From: CAYSFE01 sp964430225
GTDB taxonomy: Bacteria; Patescibacteriota; Dojkabacteria; GCA-016699595; JBAXKR01
Direction: 5' to 3'
DNA: 8,726 bases
Assembly: GCA_964430225.1 (NCBI GenBank)
Contig: CAYSFE010000020.1
Span: 1-8,726 of the forward strand
The notes below the pieces were generated by a model, which saw nothing but the letters and a program-made list of their open reading frames with translations, ran no database searches and was not told the origin of the DNA. The position numbers were made by a program, and so were the translations under genes. Numbering within the stretch: the first letter of the stretch is position 1; each line of letters starts with the position of its first letter. Shown in pieces: positions 1 through 6,460 of the stretch.

Positions 1-2
1 GT

Positions 3-569
3 AATGAAATAGGGAAGTATGAAATTATTGGAGAAACTTTAGATGATGCTGTTGGTGAAGCATATGATAAAGTAGCTCGTATGTTAGGACTTGGATATCC
101 AGGGGGTAAGGTACTGTCAGACTTTGCAGATAAAGGAGAGGATAAGTATCACTTTACAGTACCAATGATTAACCAAGACAACTTAAACTTTAGTTATTCA
201 GGAATTAAAACCGCGGTGATGTATTTTGTAAAAACACATCCTAATTTAAACAAACAAGAGATATATGATGTTGCAAAATCATTTGAAGAATCTGCTATCA
301 AACATATATTAGATAGACTCTCTAAGGCACTAAAGAAATACCCTGTTAAACTTCTTTTTATAGGAGGAGGGGTTGCTTCAAATACAAAGATTAGAAGTGC
401 TATTAGAAAAGAAGCAAAAAAACATAATGTTTCTATGTATGCACCTCGTGATAAAAAGCTATACATGGATAATGCTGCAATGATAGGGATAGCTGCATAT
501 TACAAATATCTAAAGTCAGAATTTACTGATCCAACCACATTAGATCGTGACCCAAAACTAGGACTATAG
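3..569 (+). CDS. tsaD: TsaD, tRNA t6A37 threonylcarbamoyltransferase (C-terminal 188 residues, 5' truncated)
   Basis: TsaD transfers the threonylcarbamoyl group from threonylcarbamoyl-AMP to A37 of ANN-decoding tRNAs, working in the cytoplasm with TsaB and TsaE. The frame is open from base 3, so the gene enters from outside the window; the first internal ATG (base 81) falls inside a conserved block and is not the true start. Numbering residues from base 3, family motifs appear in order: GETLDDAVGEAYDKVAR (10-26), GYPGG (31-35), NFSYSGIKTAV (62-72), the glycine-rich GGGVASN (121-127) and MDNAAMIG (155-162), whose Asp156 corresponds to the conserved metal-binding Asp of the ASKHA fold. The upstream HxxxH metal motif lies outside the window. 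TsaD is usually about 330-340 residues, so a little under half is missing. The C-terminus looks complete and normal. Identification is secure. Confidence 0.96.
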   Translation, partial: NEIGKYEIIGETLDDAVGEAYDKVARMLGLGYPGGKVLSDFADKGEDKYHFTVPMINQDNLNFSYSGIKTAVMYFVKTHPNLNKQEIYDVAKSFEESAIKHILDRLSKALKKYPVKLLFIGGGVASNTKIRSAIRKEAKKHNVSMYAPRDKKLYMDNAAMIGIAAYYKYLKSEFTDPTTLDRDPKLGL

Positions 570-576
570 TTTTTTT
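554..576 (+). terminator. Weak AT-rich hairpin with T tract at the end of tsaD
   Basis: AAAACTA (554-560) and TAGTTTT (567-573) form a perfect 7-bp stem with a 6-nt loop, ending in a run of seven T (570-576). The stem includes the tsaD stop codon and has only one G-C pair, so it would be a poor terminator. Read-through into the next gene is plausible. Confidence 0.3.
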
Positions 577-600
577 GTTACTAACCCTTTATAGATACGT

Positions 601-619
601 TATATTATCAATATATATT
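601..619 (+). promoter_or_regulatory. Possible promoter -10 region for the gene at 634
   Basis: The 64-base gap after tsaD contains TATATT at 601-606 and again at 614-619. The second lies 14 nt before the ATG at 634, which would put the transcript start roughly 8 nt before the start codon. TTGTTA at 575-580 could be a -35 element for a -10 near 598-604, but the spacing to either TATATT is too long. The AT-rich background makes chance matches likely. Confidence 0.25.
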
Positions 620-633
620 TTAAACGTGGGGTT

Positions 634-1725
634 ATGAAAGACAGAAATAAAATAACAATCATTCTAGTAGTATCAATGGTTGTAGTAACCATGTGTACAT
701 TAGCAGGCTTTGGGATGGTTAGATTCTTTACATCTCAATATTCTGAGATACCTTCAGCATTTGGATCCCTTACAACATATGGAGGGATTCTTTACGATTT
801 AAACCAAAGGATTAATGTCACAAAACCATCCGCCCTAATTCCCCCAGACACTATATTTCCAAGTTATAGTTCTAGTAGTTCCTCTTCTGACTTTGGAAGA
901 ATTATTATGCCAGAGGAAATTACAAAAGTATGCACACAAAATGAGCTTTTTCCTGCTGAAGAAACCGGAATTATGGCCGCAAAGGACATGCTATTCCTAA
1001 GTCCATTGGTATACTACGAACCATATAACCTTGAAGCTGGAATTAATCTAAACTATGTAATCTTAAAGGATCAGGATTATCCTACCTTTGAAATAATTGT
1101 TAACAAGAAATGTAAGTACCCATTAACAAACTATTTATCAAGTAAGACAAATAACATCGTTAATGTTTACTATTCATACAACGAAAGAAAAGTTTACTTT
1201 CTAAGTCAGGAATATCTTGAAAGTGGATCTAAGGAAAAGGCTAAGTTGAAATTAGTAAAATATGATCCACAAAGACAGGCAGTTGAGAGTACACATGAGT
1301 TTAGTCTTCCGATAGCACATGACAACTTTTTCCCATATCAAGAGATGGACGGAGGGTATGATAATAGCGATGTAAACTTAGACTCACAGCTCATATTAAC
1401 GGGTAGCTTGTATGATGTTTCAACAGGCAAACTTTATCTCTCAATTCAACCAAGAAGAGCTTGTATGTTTGATTATTACAAGTGCTATTTTGAAAACTCA
1501 TATAATGCGCTAACAAAGAAAGGGGCGGATACACTATCTGGAGTATATGAATTAGATAAAAGCGTTTCAACAGTAAAAAGAGTATATGGACCAAAACTAA
1601 TTACTGCTGATGGAATATTAACAAAAGTTGAGATTGTTGCTCTTGCAGAATATAACGAGAAAACACAATACGATGATTTTAAAATGTTCTTTAGAGATGT
1701 TAGAGAAAAGATTACTGCTCCTTAA
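634..1725 (+). CDS. Unrecognised protein with N-terminal membrane anchor and large extracytoplasmic region
   Basis: I do not recognise the family. The 363-residue product starts with a short charged segment (MKDRNK) and one hydrophobic helix at about residues 8-30, so it is probably a signal anchor or uncleaved signal peptide with the rest outside the cytoplasm. VTMC at 18-21 does not fit a standard lipobox because Met occupies the -1 position. A run of seven serines at 79-85 probably links the anchor to the globular part. The remainder is rich in Tyr, Asn and short alternating strand-like segments such as VNVYYSYNERKVYFLSQE (176-193) and LYDVSTGKLYLSIQ (259-272). These look beta-rich and faintly propeller-like, but this is an impression. 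Cys100, Cys160, Cys277 and Cys284 could form disulfides. ATG 634 is preceded by GGGG only two bases away, too close for a normal ribosome site. The 3' end overlaps the convergent htpX by four bases. Confidence 0.8.
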   Translation: MKDRNKITIILVVSMVVVTMCTLAGFGMVRFFTSQYSEIPSAFGSLTTYGGILYDLNQRINVTKPSALIPPDTIFPSYSSSSSSSDFGRIIMPEEITKVCTQNELFPAEETGIMAAKDMLFLSPLVYYEPYNLEAGINLNYVILKDQDYPTFEIIVNKKCKYPLTNYLSSKTNNIVNVYYSYNERKVYFLSQEYLESGSKEKAKLKLVKYDPQRQAVESTHEFSLPIAHDNFFPYQEMDGGYDNSDVNLDSQLILTGSLYDVSTGKLYLSIQPRRACMFDYYKCYFENSYNALTKKGADTLSGVYELDKSVSTVKRVYGPKLITADGILTKVEIVALAEYNEKTQYDDFKMFFRDVREKITAP

Positions 1726-1742
1726 GAAGCAACCATTCTTAA
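1722..1742. other. Inverted repeat spanning the convergent stop codons
   Basis: TTAAGAA (1722-1728) and TTCTTAA (1736-1742) are perfect inverted repeats with a 7-nt spacer, covering both stop codons of the convergent genes. Neither strand has a T tract after the stem, so it does not look like a normal intrinsic terminator. It could fold as a short hairpin at the ends of both mRNAs. Confidence 0.3.
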
Positions 1743-2675
1743 TGCAGATACTCTTTCTTCAATCGTAGGATGCGTCATGAACATCTTGTCTATAAAGTTT
1801 ACTTTTCCATTTTTGTTAGCAAGAGGATTGTCAAAAAACATTTGAGCTACTGATCTATTTTCAATAGCCTCTATTCTTGGATCTTGATCAATCTTAGTTA
1901 GTGCTGAGATTAAATGTTCTGATGTTTTAGTAAGCTCTACAGATCCAGCATCTGCCAAAAACTCTCTTTTACGTGAAATTGCTAGTTGAACTATGACGCT
2001 TACAAAGAAGCCAAGAACAAAAGCTAAAAGCTTTATTGCCAATATGACCATTACAAGACTACCAGAGTCCCTGCTGTTATTATTACTTTTAATATTTACT
2101 CTAACTATTAATTCTGCAATAGTTTGAATAATCCCTACAAAGATTATACTTACAACCATAAGTCTTACGTCCCTGTTAATTATATGCGTAAGTTCATGTG
2201 CTGCCACTGCCTCTATTTCTTGGTCACTAAGTTTATTTAATATTCCTCTAGAAAAAGTAATGGCTGAATCCTTAGGAGATAGTCCTGATGCAAAAGCATT
2301 TAGAGAATCGTCTTCAATAACCTGAATAGATGGAACAGGAAGTCCTCTGGAAATACAAAGATTCTCCACTATGTTATATATCTTTGGATTATCGGTTCTT
2401 TCAAGTCCTTTTGATTTAGTCATCGCATTAATTATTTGTTTATTAAATGCAAAGGCTATTGAAAACCAAATTAGAATGGCAGGTATTACAAAAAGCATAC
2501 TTGCAAACGTAAATGATATTGAATCATAAAGAATGTCTTTTGATTCACCTGCAATAGCAAGTAATAAACAGGCGAGGTAAACTAACACTCCAATAATAAG
2601 AGGGAATACTGTAAGTAAAAAGATAGATTTGAGATTGTTATCCCAAATATGTGTTTGGAGTCCTACTACCTTCAT
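1722..2675 (-). CDS. htpX: HtpX, membrane-embedded zinc metalloprotease (M48)
   Basis: HtpX is an integral membrane endoprotease that cleaves misfolded or damaged membrane proteins, with its active site on the cytoplasmic side. The 317-residue product has two N-terminal membrane segments (about 17-43 and 52-78), the conserved NAFASG (126-131), the zinc motif HELTH (160-164, catalytic Glu161), two further hydrophobic segments (about 170-194 and 205-234), then REFLADA (237-243), where Glu238 is the expected third zinc ligand. The family C-terminal motif THPTIEERVSAL closes the domain at 301-312. Length and layout are normal and all catalytic residues are present. The gene starts 9 nt after the lemA stop with no Shine-Dalgarno sequence, so it probably depends on lemA translation or on weak initiation. 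A lemA-htpX pairing is common in bacteria. Identification is secure; its substrates here are unknown. Confidence 0.96.
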   Translation of the reverse strand: MKVVGLQTHIWDNNLKSIFLLTVFPLIIGVLVYLACLLLAIAGESKDILYDSISFTFASMLFVIPAILIWFSIAFAFNKQIINAMTKSKGLERTDNPKIYNIVENLCISRGLPVPSIQVIEDDSLNAFASGLSPKDSAITFSRGILNKLSDQEIEAVAAHELTHIINRDVRLMVVSIIFVGIIQTIAELIVRVNIKSNNNSRDSGSLVMVILAIKLLAFVLGFFVSVIVQLAISRKREFLADAGSVELTKTSEHLISALTKIDQDPRIEAIENRSVAQMFFDNPLANKNGKVNFIDKMFMTHPTIEERVSALRMVAS

Positions 2676-2684
2676 TTGTTGTAT

Positions 2685-3248
2685 TTAGAATTTTACTTCT
2701 ACTGGTTTTGATGCTGATTCTCTTTCTTCTCCTAATTCAAAGTATGATACAGCTTTGAATCCCATCATTGGAGCTAAGATACTTGCAGGGAATACTAGTA
2801 TAGAAGCATTAAGCTCCTTGCTTGCACTATTAAAGAATCTTCTAGATGCAGCAATCTTATTCTCAATATCTGATAGTTCAGTTTGTAACTGCATAAAGTT
2901 TTGGTTAGCTTTAAGATCAGGATAGTTCTCAGATACTGCAAAAAGAGTCTTTAACGTTGAGCTAAATTGATTATCTGCAGCAACCTTCTCGTCAATACTT
3001 GATGCATTCATTCCAGCAGTTCTTTGTGCTGTTAATTTCTCAAGTAATTCTTTCTCATGAGTTGCATATCCCTTTACTGTATTTACTAGGTTAGGAACAA
3101 GGTCATATCTTTGTTTCATTTGAACATCGATATCTGCAAATGCTTGTTCTCTATTTGCCCTTAAAGTAACTAAGTTATTGTAGATAGATACAAAGAGTAG
3201 TGCTACTACAACAACTATTACCACTAAAACCACTAATACTATTGCCAT
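2685..3248 (-). CDS. lemA: LemA family membrane protein
   Basis: LemA proteins have an N-terminal membrane helix followed by a soluble helical bundle; their biochemical role is poorly defined. The 187-residue product has a very hydrophobic segment at 2-23, then the family core: YNNLVTLRANREQAF (23-37), DIDVQMKQRYDLVPNLVNTV (39-58), GYATHE (60-65), SENYPDLKANQNF (106-118), and RRFFN (136-140) with the downstream FPASILAPMMGF (153-164). The acidic/serine-rich tail ends at VKF. Length matches the family. ATG 3248 sits directly before the membrane helix; there is no lysine before it, and no Shine-Dalgarno sequence precedes it. It lies 26 nt after the small unrecognised gene and 9 nt before htpX. 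The conserved pairing suggests that LemA works with or near HtpX in membrane protein quality control, which is an inference. Confidence 0.95.
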   Translation of the reverse strand: MAIVLVVLVVIVVVVALLFVSIYNNLVTLRANREQAFADIDVQMKQRYDLVPNLVNTVKGYATHEKELLEKLTAQRTAGMNASSIDEKVAADNQFSSTLKTLFAVSENYPDLKANQNFMQLQTELSDIENKIAASRRFFNSASKELNASILVFPASILAPMMGFKAVSYFELGEERESASKPVEVKF

Positions 3249-3274
3249 ATATTTAAAGTTAAAAGTTAATAAGG

Positions 3275-3661
3275 TTATTCTACAGCATTTATCTGGTTTT
3301 GTGGAGGGAGAACAATAACATTATTTGATTGTATTGTTACCTTGTTCTTAATGTTTCCTCCTAGAAAAGTAATCAATACATAACCAGCAGGGCAGTCTGG
3401 TGCCCGAACCATCTTTTCACTTATCGCAACCTCTAAATTATTTGGAGCGCTAAAATACATAAAAGGACTGGGCGTGCTAAGTACAGATGGGGAGATGGAA
3501 GATAACAGAACACCACCTGTAAAAGTTAACAAAAAGGTTTCTAAACAGCAACCACCATGGAAGATTATTTTAATTTCCCCTTTGGGATTAAATAGACGAG
3601 CATTTATATTTGCATCTAACCATTCCTTGCTATCTGATCCTTGTAGGTTATATCTAAACAT
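3275..3661 (-). CDS. Small unrecognised ORF between dnaG and lemA (possibly degraded)
   Basis: A 128-codon frame, co-directional with its neighbours, fills most of the gap between dnaG and lemA. I do not recognise the product. The first 35 residues are soluble-looking (SDSKEWLDAN, FNPKGEIKII). A hydrophobic stretch follows at about 39-56 with a vicinal Cys pair (38-39), then a Ser/Pro-rich segment (53-66). The C-terminal part looks like a folded extracytoplasmic fragment (Cys90, GYVLITFLGG, NNVIVLPPQNQ). A membrane helix in the middle of such a short protein is odd, and by eye it uses codons that seem scarce in its neighbours (CGG, ACG, CCC). The true start could be downstream, or the gene could be frameshifted or decaying. 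An ORF on the other strand (3474-3710) overlaps it but has less to support it. There is no clear ribosome site before ATG 3661. Confidence 0.5.
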   Translation of the reverse strand: MFRYNLQGSDSKEWLDANINARLFNPKGEIKIIFHGGCCLETFLLTFTGGVLLSSISPSVLSTPSPFMYFSAPNNLEVAISEKMVRAPDCPAGYVLITFLGGNIKNKVTIQSNNVIVLPPQNQINAVE

Positions 3662-3667
3662 ATGTAT

Positions 3668-3679
3668 ATTAAGCTTAAT
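3668..3679. repeat. 12-bp perfect palindrome upstream of the small unrecognised gene
   Basis: ATTAAGCTTAAT is self-complementary and lies in the 58-base gap between the dnaG stop and ATG 3661, ending 6 bases before that start codon. It could be a small operator or only a chance AT-rich palindrome. The rest of the gap holds TATAGT on the minus strand but no clear -35. Confidence 0.3.
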
Positions 3680-3719
3680 TGTTTACCTGGACTATACTCT
3701 TTATTTGTAAGATAGGTTA

Positions 3720-5489
3720 CTATTCTTCCTTTAGTATTTTTCTAATCTCCTTGGGATCTAATTCTTCAATATTTATTCTTTCTTTCTTCTCGTAATCTGA
3801 TCTTAATTTTCCTAATTCCTTTCTTTTATATCTATTACTAAACTGGTGATAGAGAATATCCAAATCTCTTTTACTATCTTTCTCGTCATCTATTTCTTGT
3901 AATAGTATGTTGTTAATATGTTCTTCTAGATGTTTATCTGTTTTTACAATCTCTTCGTATACTTTTGTGTGATCTAGTTCTTTGTATTCATTTTCTTTTG
4001 CAAGCTTTATTACTATCTCAAGTAGTACTTTTAATACGGGGTCTTCAAGAAGATCAGGAAATACATGATGATCTTTCATGAACGATGGCAATTCAAGGAG
4101 AAGCCCGATGAAGTATGTGTTCTTTTTATACTCCGCTAAACTAGGAATCTTTTTAATTTCTTTTTCAATTGGAGGATTCTCATTAATACTTTGTTCAATA
4201 ATGTTCTTTTGAGATTTTAGTGCCTCTTTAAGCGTCTCTTCGTCTATATCTACTAGTAAAGATAGTTTTTGGATATAGCTGACTTGTTCTACTACATCTG
4301 TAATTGATTTGATATAGCTTAAGATATAGTTGGTGAATCTCTTTCTTTGCAAGGTATCTTTGAGGTCTGTTAAGTCGCCTTGTTTCTTCATCAAATATTC
4401 TAAGAAGTTATGATGCTTCTTAGATACTTCTACCCATTTAGCTTTATCTTTTTGAATAAGCTCATCAATATCTTTAAACTCTTTAGGGAGCTCTATTACT
4501 TTTACGTTTAAACCTACTTGAGAACAAAGTCTGAAACCTCTTTCAAGTGCAGACATTCCAGCCTTGTCATTGTTGAAACAAAAACAAATATTATCTGTAT
4601 ACCTCTTAAGTATTTTTAGTTGTTCTATTGTAAGACTTGTTCCAAGAGGGGCTACTATGTTTTCAACCCCAGCTTGTGTAGAAATGATGCAGTCAATTTG
4701 TCCTTCTGTAACTATTACAAAGTCTGCTTTTTTAATAGCTGATTTAGCTTCATAAAGATTAAATACCAAGCTCGACTTTTTATATACAGGTGTTTCAGGG
4801 GAGTTAATATATTTAGGTCTTTCGTCGGTCTTGTCTATAACTCTTCCACTAAAACCTACAATTTCTCCTGATGAATTACGTATTGGGAACATCAATCTAT
4901 CCTGATACTTATCTTTAATATGTCCGTATTTTTCTACAAACAGTCCCGAGGTAATGAGTAGTTTGTCATCAATACTTTTATCAAGCTTATATCTTAAGAT
5001 GTCTTGAAGCTTAAGATTAAGAGGGGAGTATCCTATTAAATATTTCTTTAATGTCTCTTCACTAAATCCACGTTTCTCTATATATTTACGAGCTTTCTCT
5101 CCAGCCTTATGTTTTAAAGCGATATAGTGGAAGACCTCTGCTGAGTAGTTATTCATCCTAAGAACATCGGCTTTTAGTTTTTCTTCTTTAGGATCTTTTT
5201 TAATATTTCCACTTAACGTTACCCCAGCTTTGGCTGCACATATTTCTAATGCTTTTCTAAAGTCTACGTTCTCCATTTCCATTACAAAGGTAATGATATC
5301 TCCAGCCTTATCTCCTCCAAAGTCTTTCCAAATCCCAAGTTCTTCATTAACAATGAAGGATGGTGTTTTTTCATTTCTAAAAGGGGATATGGATGACCAG
5401 TTTCTTCCTACCTTCTTTAAAGATGGAACATATTCTCTTACAACATCTACAATATTTAATTTTTGTTTTATGTTCTCTAAATCATTCAT
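3720..5489 (-). CDS. dnaG: DnaG-type replicative primase with altered zinc domain and Toprim motif
   Basis: DnaG makes the RNA primers for replication and binds the DnaB helicase. The 589-residue product has the family order: N-terminal CHC2-like domain (about 1-100), RNA-polymerase core with DRLMFPIRN (197-205), GFSGRV (212-217) and PKYINSPET (225-233), Toprim segment with EGQID (262-266) and FNNDKAG (305-311), KDIDELI (339-345), and a helical, charged C-terminal region (about 450-589) in the place of the helicase-binding domain. The zinc domain keeps its framework (SPFRNEKTPSF 35-45, DFGGDKAGD 56-64), but the normal Cys, His, Cys, Cys ligands are Ser35, Arg38, Asp56 and Gly59. The first Asp of the Toprim DxD is Asn306; Glu262, Asp266, Asp308, Asp340 and Asp342 remain. 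Length and frame are intact, so it is not an obvious pseudogene. Its ATG overlaps the upstream stop as ATGA, implying translational coupling; a GAAGG about 13-17 nt upstream is rather distant. Confidence 0.94.
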   Translation of the reverse strand: MNDLENIKQKLNIVDVVREYVPSLKKVGRNWSSISPFRNEKTPSFIVNEELGIWKDFGGDKAGDIITFVMEMENVDFRKALEICAAKAGVTLSGNIKKDPKEEKLKADVLRMNNYSAEVFHYIALKHKAGEKARKYIEKRGFSEETLKKYLIGYSPLNLKLQDILRYKLDKSIDDKLLITSGLFVEKYGHIKDKYQDRLMFPIRNSSGEIVGFSGRVIDKTDERPKYINSPETPVYKKSSLVFNLYEAKSAIKKADFVIVTEGQIDCIISTQAGVENIVAPLGTSLTIEQLKILKRYTDNICFCFNNDKAGMSALERGFRLCSQVGLNVKVIELPKEFKDIDELIQKDKAKWVEVSKKHHNFLEYLMKKQGDLTDLKDTLQRKRFTNYILSYIKSITDVVEQVSYIQKLSLLVDIDEETLKEALKSQKNIIEQSINENPPIEKEIKKIPSLAEYKKNTYFIGLLLELPSFMKDHHVFPDLLEDPVLKVLLEIVIKLAKENEYKELDHTKVYEEIVKTDKHLEEHINNILLQEIDDEKDSKRDLDILYHQFSNRYKRKELGKLRSDYEKKERINIEELDPKEIRKILKEE

Positions 5490-6421
5490 CTTTGTACTAT
5501 TTTACCTTCAACTAGTTCAAATGTGTTGATTCCTACTTTTAATACATATTCTATGTCATTTATTTTTATCTTAGTTGCCTCTGGAATACTTGATTGTATT
5601 TCTATCTTTTTAGTTCCCGTTAAATTTAAATCAGGTCTAAGGGTAGAGTTAATATTACTTCCATTCACTACATTACGATTGATAACAGATGATCCATCTA
5701 TTGTTACTGTGAGGTTAACATCTGCTGTTGTTTGAATGGAAAGATTCATTGATGTTCCTGTTACTACACTAGAAGTACTTTTAGTAAGTATGAGTTTTAA
5801 TTCTTTCTCAATTCCAAATTGATTGATAGCTTTAATTATTGTTTCATTTCCCTCTAGTTTAAAGTTATCCAGTTTAAACTGGTTTAGGTTATTTAGATTT
5901 ACCTTCTTTCCATTAATATATATTCCCGTTCCTTTGTTAGTACTACCTAATATATTAATACTATCTGTACCACTTTCGATGCTTACCTCTTTATCATTAG
6001 AAGAAGCAATTACTGGAGAAACTAAACTAAATGTTGGCGCATCAGAAAGTTTCTTAAACTCAAGCCCTAGAAACATTAAGATACCAAAGATTACAAGTAG
6101 AACTATGAATGTGATAAGCCTATTTTGGGTGAGTAAAACTTTTGGTTCTTTGAACTGTGTATTTAATACTTTCTTTTCTTCTTCTTTAATATTCATTTCC
6201 CTTCTAAAAAGAGCCATTACAAAGTCTTCTTCGAGATACATGTATTTAGAATATATCTTTATGAATCCTTTAAGATGGGTGAGAGAACTAAATGTTTTAA
6301 AATTCCCTTCTTCTATTTTCTCTAAGAAATCTTTTCTTATCTTTGTATCACTTGCAACTCTCTCTAGGGAGATATTTAGTTCTTCTCTTCTAGTTTTTAA
6401 TAAAGAAGATAACTTCTGCAT
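5486..6421 (-). CDS. RodZ-like protein: cytoplasmic helix-turn-helix, one membrane helix, extracytoplasmic beta domains
   Basis: RodZ-type proteins link a cytoplasmic Xre/HTH_25 domain through the membrane to an outer domain; in rod-shaped bacteria RodZ ties MreB to the wall-synthesis machinery. The 311-residue product shows the HTH at about 3-72 (LLKTRREELNISLERVA, TKIRKDFLEKIEEGNF, LKGFIKIYSKY), a charged linker, one membrane helix at about 101-120, an Ig-like or glucodextranase-B-like strand domain at about 130-213 (YINGKKV, FKLEGNETIIKAIN, FGIEK) and a second beta domain at 220-311 resembling the DUF4115/RodZ C-terminal domain. No MreB is visible here, so a cell-shape role is inferred from architecture; a membrane-bound regulator is also possible. 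ATG 6421 is the natural start: it lies 12 nt after a TATAAT and begins the HTH directly. It heads the minus-strand block and overlaps dnaG by the ATGA. Confidence 0.85.
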   Translation of the reverse strand: MQKLSSLLKTRREELNISLERVASDTKIRKDFLEKIEEGNFKTFSSLTHLKGFIKIYSKYMYLEEDFVMALFRREMNIKEEEKKVLNTQFKEPKVLLTQNRLITFIVLLVIFGILMFLGLEFKKLSDAPTFSLVSPVIASSNDKEVSIESGTDSINILGSTNKGTGIYINGKKVNLNNLNQFKLDNFKLEGNETIIKAINQFGIEKELKLILTKSTSSVVTGTSMNLSIQTTADVNLTVTIDGSSVINRNVVNGSNINSTLRPDLNLTGTKKIEIQSSIPEATKIKINDIEYVLKVGINTFELVEGKIVQR

Positions 6422-6433
6422 CGTTAGTCTAGG

Positions 6434-6442
6434 ATTATATCA
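6434..6442 (-). promoter_or_regulatory. Extended -10 promoter for the rodZ-like/dnaG block
   Basis: Read on the minus strand, TGATATAAT is an exact consensus extended -10 (TG, one base, TATAAT). It lies 12 nt before the rodZ-like ATG, so the expected transcript start gives a leader of only about 6 nt. No good -35 is seen about 17 bp upstream, which would be inside the first codons of the divergent ABC gene. This is the best promoter match in the window. Confidence 0.65.
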
Positions 6443-6445
6443 CTA

Positions 6446-6454
6446 TGGTAAAAT
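6446..6454 (+). promoter_or_regulatory. Extended -10 promoter for the ABC exporter gene
   Basis: TGGTAAAAT is an extended -10 (TG, one base, TAAAAT) ending 6 nt before the ATG at 6461. A start site 7 nt downstream of the -10 falls on or next to the A of that ATG, predicting a leaderless mRNA. No convincing -35 is present. It faces the rodZ-like promoter within the same 39-base spacer. Confidence 0.5.
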
Positions 6455-6460
6455 ATTCTA

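Noticed and set aside
81..83. ATG at base 81 as the start of tsaD
   Set aside because: The frame is open to base 3 and the upstream residues match the conserved TsaD block GETLDDAVGEAYDKVAR, so the gene begins before the window.
691..696. Lipoprotein signal (VTMC) in the gene at 634
   Set aside because: Met directly before the Cys does not fit the usual Gly/Ala/Ser at that position, and the hydrophobic segment continues past the Cys as an ordinary membrane anchor.
3474..3710. Plus-strand open frame opposite the small unrecognised gene
   Set aside because: It has no recognisable domain, no ribosome site and a direction opposite to the surrounding block. The minus-strand frame is longer and fits the spacing between dnaG and lemA better, though neither is certain.
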